Source: Paragorgia papillata (lineage: Eukaryota > Cnidaria > Anthozoa > Scleralcyonacea > Coralliidae). From it: DNA of 64,000 bases. Of this stretch, positions 1 through 10,946 are shown in pieces. The notes under the pieces were generated by a model, which was not told where the DNA came from, ran no database searches, and worked only from the letters and a program-made list of their open reading frames with translations. Position 1 is the stretch's first letter. Each line of letters begins with the position of its first letter. The DNA lies in contig JAWNZC010000112.1 of the NCBI GenBank assembly GCA_035771165.1, forward strand, positions 128,501 through 192,500. Reading direction: 5' to 3'. The position numbers and the translations under genes are program-made.

Positions 1-104
1 TGCTCTATCTATATATGGTATTGAGCACTCTCTAACATTTCGTGAACCAAAACTCACTTATATATATACAGTGTGTATAAAAAAACAGGAACCCTTAGAA
101 AATG

Positions 105-486
105 AATTAGTATTCTTTTCAAACAACCTATTTTTTTTATTTATTTTTTTTATATTTGCCCAGGGGCAGGTGCAACTACAAAAGGACATGAGGTCCCATA
201 CTAGATAACTAGTACACCTGCAGTAGTTTGAAAGCCCTAAACACTTCTCTGAAGCCACGGATGCGTAAAAAGCACGGTTTTATACACCTGGGAAATTAAG
301 ATATAAATTAATCAGCACATAAGTTAAACAAGAGAAAAAGCTTTTAAATACTTTCACCATGCATACACTTCAAGTTATCTTAATTTCCCGGCAGGTGTAT
401 TAGACCGTGTTTTTTATGCACCGTGGCTCAGAAGTGTTTAGGGCTTTCAAACTACTGCAATAGGTTGTTTGAAAAGAATACTAATT
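105..486. repeat. Fold-back (palindromic) repeat element
   Basis: Bases 461-486 are the reverse complement of 105-130, and about 372-459 pair with about 220-304, leaving a short central spacer. The left arm is split by about 90 bp (131-219) of T-rich, low-complexity and unrelated sequence with no partner on the right, probably a later insertion. No reading frame of interest is present. It looks like a non-autonomous inverted-repeat element (MITE-like); the superfamily is unknown. Confidence 0.75.
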
Positions 487-844
487 GGATTTAATGGTAG
501 AGACTTGGTATTTATGTCTAGGCCATTTAAGATTCATGCTCCTGTATTGTGATTAATTAATAAAGTCATATATATACATACATACATATACAGTGGCATG
601 GTGGCATGGTGGCAAGTTTCAGGCTGGGGTGGCCAGATTAGCTTTGGTGTCCCCCCAAAAAAAATATATATATGAAAGAAAGACATTACTGTATTTGATA
701 AATGATCACATTTTTTGTTTAAAAATAACTGAAGTAGCAATATAATATAATATTACAACAAACAACGGGTGCTCTCAAAGACCATGCCAATGCAAGCGGC
801 GAAGTAGCGCCAAACCTCTAGGGGGGGGGGGGTCCGAGAGTCTC

Positions 845-1070
845 TGATATGCCATTTCCTGCATTTTGGAGTGAGATTTTACAGAATTCTCAAGATTATA
901 AAACTTCATAGAAAACACAAAAGATTACAGATTTCAGATCTTTATATCCCCCCATTGAAGACCAAGCTATACAATTTAATATGTTCAGTTTTGGAGCCCT
1001 TGCTAGTTTCGGTGCCCCTTTTCGGGCAACCCCAGTTGGGGGACCCTTGTCTCCCCCTTCCACCACGCCA

Positions 1071-1075
<5 letters not shown>
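845..1075 (+). repeat. Dispersed repeat, copy A (second copy at 16,620-16,855 in opposite orientation)
   Basis: The stretch reading ATGCCATTT...GAGTGAGATTTTACAGAA...AAGATTATAAAACTTCAT recurs, diverged, as its reverse complement near 16,680-16,745. Both copies are linked to C-rich/G-rich runs (CCCCC) and end near a GCCACTG motif. This is a diverged interspersed repeat without recognisable coding potential. Confidence 0.55.
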
Positions 1076-1111
<36 letters not shown>

Positions 1112-1125
1112 TATATTATATTATC
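1073..1125. repeat. (TA)n microsatellite
   Basis: An uninterrupted TA run is followed by a short TATTA repeat. Nothing else supported by sequence is seen between 487 and 1446 apart from the dispersed repeat copy at 845-1075. Confidence 0.9.
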
Positions 1126-1446
1126 TTTGTCAACATTTTATTTTATATGAGCCATAAAAATTCGTCTAGACTACTACAAGCATTTTACTAAATTTGCAAC
1201 ACGATTCTTAATAAAATAAAAATTTTAGAGTCTTAAATCTTATTATTCTTACAAATTCTTACTTTGTTCTTCATTGAGGGGTCTATTGTCTTCGTTGAGT
1301 TTTGTTACTCCTTGGATTGAAATTGTGGCCACCATTTTGAAAAATCCGAGTACAAAAATCCGAATCCCGATGATTGTTCCGAAGTTGACTCGGACCTAGT
1401 ACCTCGCGGTCACCTCAACTGCGAGTATCCCATCTAGCCACGACCA

Positions 1447-1735
1447 TGTGATATTGCTTTGTTGAATGTGATATTCGGTGTTGAATGTGATATTCGGTGT
1501 TGAATGTGATATTCGGTGTTGAATGTGATATTTCGTGTTGAATGTGATATTTCGTGTTGAATGTGCTGATATTCGGTGTTGAATGTGATATTGCTTTGTT
1601 GAATGTGATATTGCTTTGTTGAATGTGATATTGCTTTGTTGAATGTGATATCTGGTGTTGAATGTGATATTGCTTTGTTGAATTTGAATGTGATATTTGG
1701 TGTTGAATGTGATAAAGAAATCTGCTGTTGAATTT
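1447..1735. repeat. 19-bp minisatellite (TGTTGAATGTGATATT-type unit)
   Basis: About fifteen tandem copies of a unit close to TTGAATGTGATATTCGGTG are present, with variants ending in GCTTTG or TCGTG and one copy with a two-base insertion (TGCTGATATT). The repeat is free of stops on the minus strand in more than one frame, which creates long spurious ORFs of the HSTKQYHIQ type. I treat these as artefacts of the repeat and not as a gene. Confidence 0.9.
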
Positions 1736-1857
1736 TGCAACATTTGGTCAACCATAAAAGACAACCAATCGTATCGGTCACTTATTGTAAAGTATCGCGG
1801 GAAAACGAGCTTGTCGGGACTTACTAAAATTTAGCAATGTCAGGAAACAGAGCAAAG

Positions 1858-2052
1858 CATGTCTGAAAACTTGTGGAGAAGCTTTAAAAAAGTCTATATC
1901 TGTAAAGTAAATAGGATTGAAAATAAGACTTTAAAAAAACGTTGTATACGACGCGCGCGCCGCTTGCAAATTCGTATATTTTTCAAAAGGCAAACCCTTT
2001 TATTTTTTTCGCTAAGACAGGGAATAAAACTAACAAAAAAAAACCTATTTAA
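1858..2052 (+). repeat. Diverged direct repeat, copy 1
   Basis: About 200 bp beginning ATGTCTGAAAACTTG and containing the GC-rich core ACGACGCGCGCGCCGCTTG, then GGCAAACCCTTTTATTTTTTTCGC. It recurs at 2654-2878 with substitutions and a 38-bp insertion (TTGCGGAACCACTGTAG...). The open frame inside it is short and not conserved between the copies, so I do not call a gene. Confidence 0.75.
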
Positions 2053-2653
2053 GAAATCTTGCTAAATGCCGTGAAAACCTATTATTATGAACTCTTTGTC
2101 TTAGCATACGTCTTTCTAGCTTTCTTGCATTGCATCGTCAATAAAGGCAATATTGGCCTCGGAAGTTACTGAAGGAGTCAAAACTTCGAATTGTGTTGAA
2201 ATGGAAATTTATTTTGCGCACCAAAAAATCGCGTCGCTCCGCTTTCGGTGTAAGGATGGCGAAATGTAATAAACACGCACAAGCTCCAAACATTTAGATT
2301 CGAAACGCGATTAACTATTTCCGATTCAAAGGGACATATATTGTATGTCACACTTAAACAATGGCTCGATCGGTATACTTTGAAACCGTGTTCACGGGTA
2401 GCGGTCGACCTTATATCTAGGCGACGAAAGTGTCTCAGTCTAATACTGCTAATGAACATGTTATAACGTTTTCTTAGCTTTCATGCCTTAATATTATATG
2501 CATAGAAACCTCATTATATACAACGAATTACATAGATGACTTCGGGTTACCTGTGTCTTTATTTTTTCATCGTATTTTACTGAGACGATTCCTTTTCTGG
2601 CATATACTGAAATGGAAATTAGAAATTTATTTTTCCTAAAGACAACAATCAAA

Positions 2654-2878
2654 AGCATGTATGAAAACTAGTGAAGAAATTAAAAAAAAGTCTACATCTG
2701 TAAAGTAAATAGGATTGAAAACAATACTTTAAAAAACGTTGTTACGACGCGCGCGCCGCTTGCACATTCGTATATTTTTCAATTGCGGAACCACTGTAGA
2801 TACAAATATAAAAAAGAGGCAAACCCTTTTATTTTTTTCGCTAAGACCGGGAATAAAACTAACAAAAAAAAACTGTTT
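2654..2878 (+). repeat. Diverged direct repeat, copy 2
   Basis: Second copy of the unit at 1858-2052, with the same GC-rich core (ACGACGCGCGCGCCGCTTG) and the same GGGAATAAAACTAACAAAAAAAA end. Outside these two copies, I find no supported feature between 1736 and 3281. Confidence 0.75.
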
Positions 2879-3281
2879 AAGTGACGTTCAAAATAATTGG
2901 AATTCAATTCTAAGCAACAGCAAGTGCCATAATGACAAACAGGAAGTAAAAATTTTCAAACCGGAAGTCACGTTAAAAAGAATTGGACTTCAATTTTAAA
3001 CAACGGTCGTGGCTAAAGGGGATGCACGAGAGGTAGGTGACCGTGAGGGCCTGGGAACTTAACGATCAAGAAACAAGCCAAGAGACACAAGAAACGTGAT
3101 TCCGTGATCAAAAATACTCGTTGGAAATGCCAATATATGAAGCAGATTTCTAAAGGTTTGTTTATAATTGCCATCTTATAAGTAATCATCTTTGGTTTAC
3201 ATAGTATAATTTAATAGTTCATTACAATATAACAATGAATAATTGCAATTTGTTATGAAAGATTTTCCCTTTTCGGCTAGG

Positions 3282-3396
3282 TTATAGAATACCCCGCCAC
3301 TTATAATACTAGGTTCCATTGTATGGGGGTCAGGTAATCGTAATTTTCCATAGTAGCAGTTGGTTCGATTTCAGAAAGTGGCGGGGTATTCTATAA
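3282..3396. repeat. Short inverted-repeat element
   Basis: TTATAGAATACCCCGCCACT at 3282 is matched by its reverse complement ending at 3396, around a roughly 73-bp centre. MITE-like; no coding sequence. A (TA)n tract follows at 3436-3460, and 3461-3658 shows nothing further. Confidence 0.75.
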
Positions 3397-3658
3397 TCGC
3401 TCCGTAATTGCTACTTAGTTACGCAATATGTATACAATATATATATATATATATATATTATTATTATATTTGTACAGTACTCTTACAGTAATACTAGCCT
3501 ACAAGCAGAAGGCAAGAGGAATGGCTGCCTCTTCTGCCCCCAGTCCCCCAGTTCCAGCATATAAGCTGACCTACATGGAACATTAAAACAAATTGAAAAT
3601 TAGGTGGGAGGCTGTTGCCCTGATGACAGTTCGAGCCACCAACTACACTCTAAGCAAA

Positions 3659-4726
3659 CTAGTTAGAAATAATAAAAGTCTTTGAGGTTACATTTCTATT
3701 TTGTATTGTTTCATGTGGAAACATTGTCATCACCTTATTTTCCAAGCAATGATGCAAATGGGCCCTCATCTTTGACTGATCAAACCTGATATTGTTTAAG
3801 GGTACTCCTGTGGCCAGTGCAAAAGCATTGGCAATGGCAAAAACTCCACAGTCATTGCATCCCACTTGTCTTTGACATGTAGTAACTGTAACTGTTATTG
3901 GCTGATGTTCATCTATTCTGTTTCCATAAACATGCCACTCATTTGGGATGAAAGAGATGGTGATAAAGAGTCATACACAGTTATTTCCCCATTGGACAGG
4001 GTTGAGACTACCCAGTGTTCGGAGTTACAGTTATGTATCTGGATGCTGTTTGATGTTAATGATGCTTGTAGTTTTTTGGCAAATATGACCAGTGGATTAG
4101 CCAGCCCTTGGATATGTGGGAATTGCTCATGTATCAGCTGTTGACTGGAGTCAATATGGTTATCATTTAGCCAGGCTTGTGCACTCTTCAAGATCCTCTC
4201 ATCTTCTGTGGTTAACCCAAGACTTGGAATCCACATCTTGTTGCTAATGGATCTTGCTTCACCAGGCAAATCTTCCAGTTGAGTTAGGTCAAGAGGAGCA
4301 TTCTCAGTGGTTGTTTGCGATGGCACAATCTTAACCAGTGGAGACATGTTACACACTTAATTTTGAGCTTGATGGTGTAGATGAGGATTCGGCAGATACA
4401 GGCACTGAAATTTTAACTTTATACTATTGCTTCATTATGGCAGCATGAGCACCAACTCGTTTAGTAAATCGATGCCGGGGTTTCCCATATTTTCTTTCAG
4501 GAAGGCTGCATGTATCCACGTCGGTTTCAGATTTTCTAGCTTTTTTTTATGACTTCTTTTTCTGCTGTTCCTGATCAGTGGGTTGTTTTCTTTTCTTTGT
4601 GTTCTTTGGACCTTCTTCACTTTCTAGGACTATTCCTTTATCTGATGTAACCATCTTTTCTATTTAGCCATTGTTTGTATGGACAGCTACCTCCATGTCG
4701 GAAATACGAAATGCTTGCACCCATCT
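3659..4726 (-). pseudogene. 3' exons of a MULE/Ulp1 multi-domain gene, C-terminal cysteine protease, broken
   Basis: Read on the minus strand. A first exon starts at 4726 after the acceptor TTTCTAG with RWVQAFR...VHTNNG, the motif that follows the MULE-like part in this metazoan family. It soon meets an in-frame TAA. The next segment (4356-3659) is a C48 (Ulp1/SENP) protease domain. LNDNHIDSSQQL is the usual substrate-binding start, HWVVSTL carries the catalytic His, TVYDSLSP the Asp, and QVGCNDCGVFAIANA the Gln and nucleophile Cys. The frame shifts between the His/Asp part (ends 3913) and the Cys part (resumes upstream of 3865). Family members are probably transposon-derived. The N-terminal half lies at 10,947-13,859, so the intervening BEL/Pao element splits the gene. 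It is not expected to make an active protease. Confidence 0.7.
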
Positions 4727-4941
4727 CTAGAAATTGGTAAGATAAAAGAATAATGTAAACTTTGTGGATGGCATAACTCTGGTAGTATTACTAAATATAG
4801 AAATTGTAAGTTTTAAAAACACATGTATGCCTTAGTGGTTAAGTTTGCAAAAATCTGCTATATGTACAATACTAAAAGTTATGGTGACTTAAAGTACCAT
4901 GCTAAAAAAACAATGCACCACTGCTTAAAATTATTTTCAAC

Positions 4942-5032
4942 GAAAGAGTTTTGTAATATAACCGAAGCGATGAGAGTAGAGTATTTCTAATATATTTCAT
5001 AAAACTTATGGTCTCGAGTACGATTAATTATA
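4942..5032 (+). repeat. 5' LTR remnant (last 91 bp only)
   Basis: Starts GAAAGAGTTTTGTAATATAA and ends ATTAATTATA; 90 of 91 bases match 10,856-10,946. The upstream roughly 120 bp present in the 3' LTR is missing, so this LTR lost its promoter half by deletion or rearrangement. Confidence 0.9.
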
Positions 5033-5050
5033 TGGCGCCCAACGTGGGGC
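5033..5050 (+). promoter_or_regulatory. Primer-binding site, tRNA-Lys(1,2) type
   Basis: TGGCGCCCAACGTGGGGC lies immediately after the LTR end. It is the 18-base complement expected for the 3' end of tRNA-Lys1,2, also used by several vertebrate retroviruses, and marks where minus-strand DNA synthesis would start. Confidence 0.9.
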
Positions 5051-5097
5051 CCTGAAGGAGCCCACCAGAGAGGCGATCGAATTTAAATAACTTCAAG

Positions 5098-6217
5098 ATG
5101 AGCGGAAAATTGGACAGGTTACGAGCAAAGAGAGGAGGCAACCGCGGAGTAATAACGAAGTATACGAAGGAAGTTATCGAACTATTCAAAGGAGAACCGA
5201 TAAACAAAGACCGTTTGAGAACAGTCAACGACCTATTGAACGAGAAACTAACTGTGGTGAAAAAGATTGACGAAGAAATACTCGAAGTGTGCGACACGAA
5301 GGACATCGACAACGAGGCGGAAGAAATCTACTCGCGTGTACTTGATGTGAAGCAAGCGATATCGAAGGCTACAACCGAAAGCAGTTAGTACGACTGCCAA
5401 TACTAACACGACGAAACAAATAGAACACAGCGAACAATCTCTTGGTGCAACAGCATTGCACGTAAACAACACCGAGAAAACCAAGGAGACTGAGACTGTT
5501 AATAATAATCATCAAACCAAGACGAAACTGCCAAGGTTAAATCTGCAGAAATTTAAAGGAAACTCAACCAAGTGGAATTCTTTTTGGGATTCTTTTAAAT
5601 CGGCCATACATGACAACGCAGCGATCTCAACAATCGACAAATTCAACTGTTTAAATTCGTATTTAGAAGGAGCTGCATCGAGAGCCATTCAAGGTCTCAC
5701 CTTAACCGAATCAAATTACAATGCAGCTGTTGACATCTTAAAGGATCGATTTGGGAAAACACAACTTATCATTTCAGGACACATGGATGAAGTGTTAAAG
5801 TTGCCCAACTGCTCAAACGACCGAGCTTCTTCCCTTCGCTATTTATACGACAAGGTGAGCGTACACGTAAGGGGACTTGATTCTTTAGGAGTATCGCCTG
5901 ATCACTATGGAAGTCTTCTTATCCCGATTATTATGGGCAACTTACCTGCAGAAATACGTCTCGAAGCTGCAAGGAAAACTTCTGGCGAAATATGGAAAAT
6001 CGACGAACTTCTTAACACCTTAAAGAAAGAGATCGAAGCGAGAGAAGCGAGCGACGGAAATCTAGTTCACTCGGGAGTCTCAGGTAAACAACAACGCGGA
6101 GTCGGCGGAAGTCGTATAAATTCGCCGTTTTTCGACGCATCAAAGCCATCAGCAACTTCACTCTTCGCAGGCAGCGGGAATATCAAGTGCGTTTATTGTA
6201 AAGGAAGTCACTACTAG
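5098..6217 (+). pseudogene. gag: BEL/Pao Gag (DUF1759 capsid region), broken
   Basis: The ATG at 5098 starts a charged N-terminal part (KLDRLRAKRGGNRG...). A one-base shift near 5383 moves the frame, which then runs through a Thr/Asn-rich linker into the DUF1759 region (LPRLNLQKFKGNSTKWNSFW), the BEL/Pao Gag signature. The frame reaches a CxxCxxxHxxxxC zinc knuckle (CVYCKGSHY...ASC) interrupted by a TAG at 6215-6217. Downstream the same frame continues to a second knuckle. In an intact element this would be one Gag-Pol precursor building the particle. Confidence 0.85.
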
Positions 6218-6241
6218 GCGTCTTGTGACAAGATCATCGAT

Positions 6242-6884
6242 GTGAAAGAGCGTATGGAAATCCTGAAAAAAAATCGACTTTGTTTTAAATGCATTCGACC
6301 AAATCACTTAGCAAGAGAATGCCAACATCGCAATTGTCGGAACTGCAACAAAGGACATCATCAATCCATTTGTAATCGGAAACGGAAAGATACATCGAAA
6401 CGTCAAGAAGATTCTCCTGAGTTAAGACCAGATTCTCCTGAGTTAAGACCAGATTCAGCAACGAGCACAACTACGGGTACCGCCAATTCGAGCAAGGGAA
6501 AACAAGCCGTTCTCCTGCAAACAGCCAGATCGATTGCGACTAACCAAAGCAACACAAGAGCAGTTCCGGTTAGAGTGTTATTCGACAATGGAAGCCAGCG
6601 TTCCTATATTACAGACAGTGTTTGTTCAAGACTGAACTTAAAACCGAGTACAAGTGAGAGGCTTCATCTCAACACTTTTGGAGAGTAAATTTACAAACAA
6701 GTTATGCGAGGTCTTTCAAGTCAACCTAAAAAGACCCAATGAAGAGAAATCGATCACTATCAATGCCTTGAAGTTTCCAGTCATTTGTTCGCCCTTACCT
6801 TCCTTAGTTGATACAGATTACCCACACTTGGAGGGACTAGAATTGGCTGATCAACGAAGAAGAAGGTCCAGTAGCTGTGAGTAG
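6242..6884 (+). pseudogene. pro: BEL/Pao nucleocapsid knuckle and aspartic protease, broken
   Basis: In frame with Gag beyond the TAG. The zinc-binding segment CFKCIRPNHLAREC is followed by CRNCNKGHHQSIC, as in other BEL/Pao elements. A short duplication (PELRPDSPELRPDS, an 18-bp direct repeat at about 6414-6451) sits in the linker. The protease shows VRVLFDNGSQRSYI with the catalytic D in DNGS. A one-base change near 6688 shifts the frame to KFTNKLCEVFQVNL...LEGLELAD. The region that normally follows up to the GPVAV...GWLLSG motif is missing, so about 20-30 codons appear deleted near 6850. Confidence 0.8.
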
Positions 6885-8335
6885 TGAGCTTGGTTGGCTC
6901 TTGTCTGGTCCGGTATCTGGCACTACAAACAATGACACAGGGACAGTGTCAAATCTGATCATTTCACGAGAGAGCGACAATGTATTCGCAGAGAATCCTA
7001 CTGACAAGTTGGTGAACACTCTCAAATCATTCTGGGAGACTGAGTCGATTGGAATCAGAGAGAACGAGTCAATTCAAGAAATGGTTGAAGAGCAATTTCT
7101 CAACAAGCTGAACTTCAATGGATCTCAATATGAAGTGGGTCTACCATGGAACAACAATAATTCATCATTGCCAAACAACTACAACCTCTCATTAAATCGA
7201 CTCAAGGCGTTACAGCAAAGATTCTTCAAGGAGCCAGAGCTGGCAAAGGAGTATATGACAACATCATACAAGACCAGATGAAGAAGAATATTGTCGAAAG
7301 AGTTCCAAATGAAGATTTAAAACAACCAATCGAAAGTGGAGTTCATTACCTTCCACATCATGCTGTTGTGCGCAAAGAGAAACAACCAAGGTCGGAATTG
7401 TTTACGATGGTTCGGCAAAGGAACCCGACAGTCAATTATCTTTGAACGATTGTCTGCAAAAGGGACCGAACTTTATCCCTAAGCTCTTTGACATCCTTAT
7501 AAAGTTCAGATGGAATGCCGTAAGATTAACCGCCGACATAGAGAAAGCCTTCTTAATGATTGGAGTTCCACCAGAAGATAGAGATATGATACGATTTTTG
7601 TGGTTCAAGAATCCAAAGGAACGCGACTTGGAATTGGAGCACCTTAGGTTTACAAGATTGGTATTTGGTCTTAGATCATCTCCCGCAGTATTGGGAGCTG
7701 TGGTTTCTTATCACCTGCAGTTGTACCGAGAAAGACACCCAGACACGGTAAAGCTGATTGAGGACAGTCTTTATGTTGATGATCTCGTATCTGGCGAAGA
7801 AGACGATGACAAAGCTTTTCACCTCTATCAAGTTTCCAAAAGCATAATGGCTGAGGGAGGATTCAACTTGAGAAAATGGAGCAGCAATTCGTCCACTCTT
7901 GTACAGAGAATTCAAGAAACTGAAGCTACGGGTATTGAAGGTCCACAACCAAGCACAATGCATTCAGATGTTTTGTCTGAAGAAGATGAAACCTATACAA
8001 AAGCAACAATAGGATCGAATAATAATACATCGACCAACGAAATTGCAACCAAAGTATTGGGCATCAATTGGAACTGTTCTTCAGACAAGTTCATCTTCAC
8101 AGTTTCCGAGATATTAAAGTACGCCAGCAAGCTTCCAGTTAGTAAAAGATCACTATTAAAGATCACCGCCAAATTGTTCGATCCATTGGGGTTCCTGAGT
8201 CCTTTTGTCATCAAGTTGAAAATCCTATTCCAAACACTTTCCAGAGAAAGTGCATTGGGACGACACCCTAGAAGAGAAAGTTCAGACTCAGTGGCAATCC
8301 ATCATCTCCGAACTGAACTCTCTGGAAGGACTTGA
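6877..8335 (+). pseudogene. pol: BEL/Pao reverse transcriptase, broken
   Basis: Starts with GPVAVSSELGWLLSGPVSG, continues through the connection region, and has frame changes near 7260 and 7395. RT motifs are clear: LTADIEKAFLMIGV with the first catalytic Asp, LRFTRLVFGLRSSPAVL, and LYVDDLVSG with the YVDD box. The SKRSLLKITAKLFDPLGFLSPF segment is typical of BEL/Pao. The frame breaks again near 8245 just before the RNase H linker. Its role would be to copy the element's RNA to DNA inside the particle. Confidence 0.88.
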
Positions 8336-9560
8336 AGTACCCCAATGTTATTTTCTACTGGAATCGAAGCCAATAAATGTGGAGTTGCATGCCTTCAGCG
8401 ATGCATCTGAAAGAGCTTATGCTGCAGTTTTGTATGTGCGATCAGAATATACTGATGGCCATGTCGAAGTAAGACTTGTAGCATCGAAGACCAGAGTTTC
8501 CCCAGTGAAGAAACAATCGATCCCTCGATTGGAGCTGCTAGGAGCTGTGATTCTAGCAAGATTATGCAATGCTGTGGTTAAAGCATTGCCAAGAGCTGTA
8601 GATGTGGTTTACTGGGTCGATTCAATTTCAGTCCTTTGTTGGATTCAAAATGACAAGCCATGGAAAAGATACATCAGCAACCGTGTGGAAGAGATACGAC
8701 AAACCACAAATAAAGAAGCTTGGAGACATTGCCCTGGAAAATCCAATCCAGCTGATTTACCTTCTCGGGGAGTACCTGTAAGTGAACTTCGAAATAGCGA
8801 CATTTGGTGGAATGGACCACAATTTCTTCAACTTCCAAAAAGTGATTGGCCAAAGAACCCAGGATTGAACAAAATTCATGAAGATGCTTCAACAGAACTG
8901 TGGAAAAACTGTCCAAGCGTGGTACATGTTTTAGCGGTATCAGCAGCCATGAAGTCTACCGTAATCAACCTCGAGAAAGGCTTTGACATCAACCGATACA
9001 GTTCGTTGTGTAAGTTACTAACTGTGACCGCCTACGTCTTGCGATTTATCAACTACGTGAAATCCTGTCTAAGGAACGGTACCAAGCCCAAGTTTGAAAC
9101 GACACAGATAACCGCAGAAGAAATCTTGGCAGCAGAAATTTATTGGATCAAGACAGTTCAAGCAAGAATGTTTTCCGAGGAAATTGAGTTTCTACGAGGT
9201 TCGACGAGAGTACAACCTATCCGAGTACACCAGTTTGGTCTGTTCATCGATGAAAACCAAGTTGTCAAGTGTCAAGGAAGAATTGGCAATTCGACATTAT
9301 CTCTGGCTACCAATAAACCTATTTTACTGCCCACAAGACATCCATTTGTCGACTTACTGATCAACGACACACATGAGAGAGTGAAACACGGTGGCATCGG
9401 GGTTACATTGACAACTATCAGAGAACGATACTGTTTACTTAAAGGAAGACAGTCAGTCAAGCGTGTGTTGCGACCTTGTGTGTGTGTGCAAGAAACTCGA
9501 AGGACCACCTTACACAACTGGCACTCCTCCAGACCTTCCAAGTATACGAGTATCAGATGA
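8250..9560 (+). pseudogene. pol: BEL/Pao RNase H and integrase N-terminal (H2C2) region
   Basis: Continues pol in a new frame. RNase H residues appear in order: ELHAFSDASERAYAAVLY (first Asp), IPRLELLGAVILARL (Glu), VVYWVDSISVLCWI (second Asp). Then comes GKSNPADLPSRG, the usual BEL/Pao link, and an H2C2 integrase finger with HERVKHGG. The second Cys pair (RPCVCV) lies in a short GT run at about 9479-9490, where the frame slips into the integrase core frame. The long stop-free span (436 codons) shows that decay is modest here. Confidence 0.87.
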
Positions 9561-10584
9561 TCCACCTTTCAGTCACACAGGAGTAGATTTTGCTGGCCCT
9601 TTACATGTCCGACAAGATCCTCATTCGAAAGCCGATGTGAAAGTTTATATTTGGCTCTTTACAGGCGCGTCATCACGAGCAGTACACCTGGAATTGACGA
9701 AATCCTTAAGTGTCGACTCCTTTCTTTTGGCTTTTCGCAGATTTTCGAGCCGTAGAGGACTACCGGCAACTCTTGTATCAGACAATGCCAAAACGTTCAC
9801 GGCATCTTCGCGAGAAGTTCGAAAGATTGTCAGATCGTCAGCAGTGTTGAAGTACCTAACCGACCACCGAATTAAGTGGGAGTATATCGTTGAAAAATCT
9901 CCATGGTGGGGGGGATTCTGGGAGCGGATGGTAAAGACGGTCAAAACAAGCCTGCAGAAAAGTTTGGGGAGGACAACCTTGAATTTCGAGGAACTGAGCA
10001 CATTGTTAGTCGAAGTCGAGACTGTTGTAAATTCACGTCCACTCACCTACGTACACGACGATCAAGATGGCCTGAGCTACGCCCTTTCACCATCTCATCT
10101 TATTTATGGTCGAAGAATAACGAATACGCCTAATTCGGAACATTTCGAGATAATCAGCACACACGAGTCATTGACAAGGAAGGCACAACACCAGAAGAAA
10201 CTGTTGGCCCAATTCACGAATCATTGGAGACGAGATTATTTGTTAAGTCTGCGTGAGAACTGTTCTACTAAGAAGAAACAACGAGAAGGAGTTCTGATCT
10301 CCGTGGGTGATGTCGTTATTCTACGAAACGAGTCGACAAAGCGAATGTTTTGGAAACTTGCCAAAGTCGAGAAGCTGTTACTGGGGAGTGATGGTCAAGT
10401 TCGAGCAGCTATCGTCAGGGTCGCAAACTCGAGCAGAAATCCGAAATTATTGAGACGCAGTATTAAACACCTTATCCCTCGCGAAGTCAGTGCATCTACA
10501 AACGACAAAGAGCAATCTGCTGAAAAAAGGATACAACTAATAACCAACCCAATCAGTCAAGAAATCGTAGACAAGCAGCAATAA
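9463..10584 (+). pseudogene. pol: BEL/Pao integrase core and DUF5641-like C-terminus
   Basis: 373 codons, unbroken. The DDE residues lie in TGVDFAGPL (D), ATLVSDNAKTF (D) and EKSPWWGGFWERMVKTVK (E). RPLTYV...LSPSHLIYG and GDVVILRNESTKRMFWKLA are the C-terminal landmarks of BEL/Pao integrases. This part alone is intact, but it depends on an upstream polyprotein frame that is broken. Stop at 10,582-10,584; the purine tract and 3' LTR follow. Confidence 0.9.
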
Positions 10585-10723
10585 AGGGAGAACTTTTACG
10601 AAGAATTAATTGAGTATAAGTCATAAGGAGATAAGTGATGAACACTACGTATATTATTTTGATATGTCAAGTGCCAGTTATCTTGCAGTTGTTTGATCGA
10701 GTTTTCGAATCAAACACGGGGAG

Positions 10724-10733
10724 TGTAAAGAAC
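10724..10733 (+). promoter_or_regulatory. Candidate polypurine tract
   Basis: ACACGGGGAG ends directly before the TGT that I take as the start of the 3' LTR. This is the expected place for plus-strand priming. The match is short, so the boundary is tentative. Confidence 0.45.
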
Positions 10734-10946
10734 TTGATATTTTTGTTGAAACCATATAATTATTACTTTGAGATATTACGTCATTTGTGACGTCATGAAC
10801 ACGAGGATAAGAACGATTAGAAAAGGAGTCTTGAAGTCGATATGATGTGTCGAATGAAAGAGTTTTGTAATATAACCGAAGCAATGAGAGTAGAGTATTT
10901 CTAATATATTTCATAAAACTTATGGTCTCGAGTACGATTAATTATA
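10734..10946 (+). repeat. 3' LTR of the BEL/Pao element
   Basis: About 213 bp from TGTAAAGAAC to ATTAATTATA. The right end is fixed by comparison with the left LTR and the adjacent primer site. The left end is inferred from the purine tract and TG start. It contains a TGACGTCA CRE-like octamer at about 10,788-10,795, a plausible promoter element. Confidence 0.75.

Larger units (their letters stand above)
4942..10946 (+). mobile_element. BEL/Pao LTR retrotransposon, degenerate, 5' LTR truncated
   Basis: About 6.0 kb. The last 91 bp of an LTR (4942-5032) match the end of the 3' LTR (10,856-10,946) with one difference. A tRNA primer-binding site directly follows the left LTR end. Internal order is Gag (DUF1759), zinc knuckles, aspartic protease, reverse transcriptase (YVDD), RNase H, integrase and a DUF5641-like tail, which is diagnostic of BEL/Pao. 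At least seven frameshifts, one TAG and a deletion after the protease make it non-functional. It separates two halves of a minus-strand gene and sits at or near the end of an exon of that gene (10,947). Because the 5' LTR is truncated, no target duplication can be shown. Confidence 0.92.

Noticed and set aside
1396..1781. Two overlapping ORFs of 115-122 codons on the minus strand, rich in HSTKQYHIQ
   Set aside because: They are translations of a 19-bp minisatellite in two frames, with no non-repeat coding signal.
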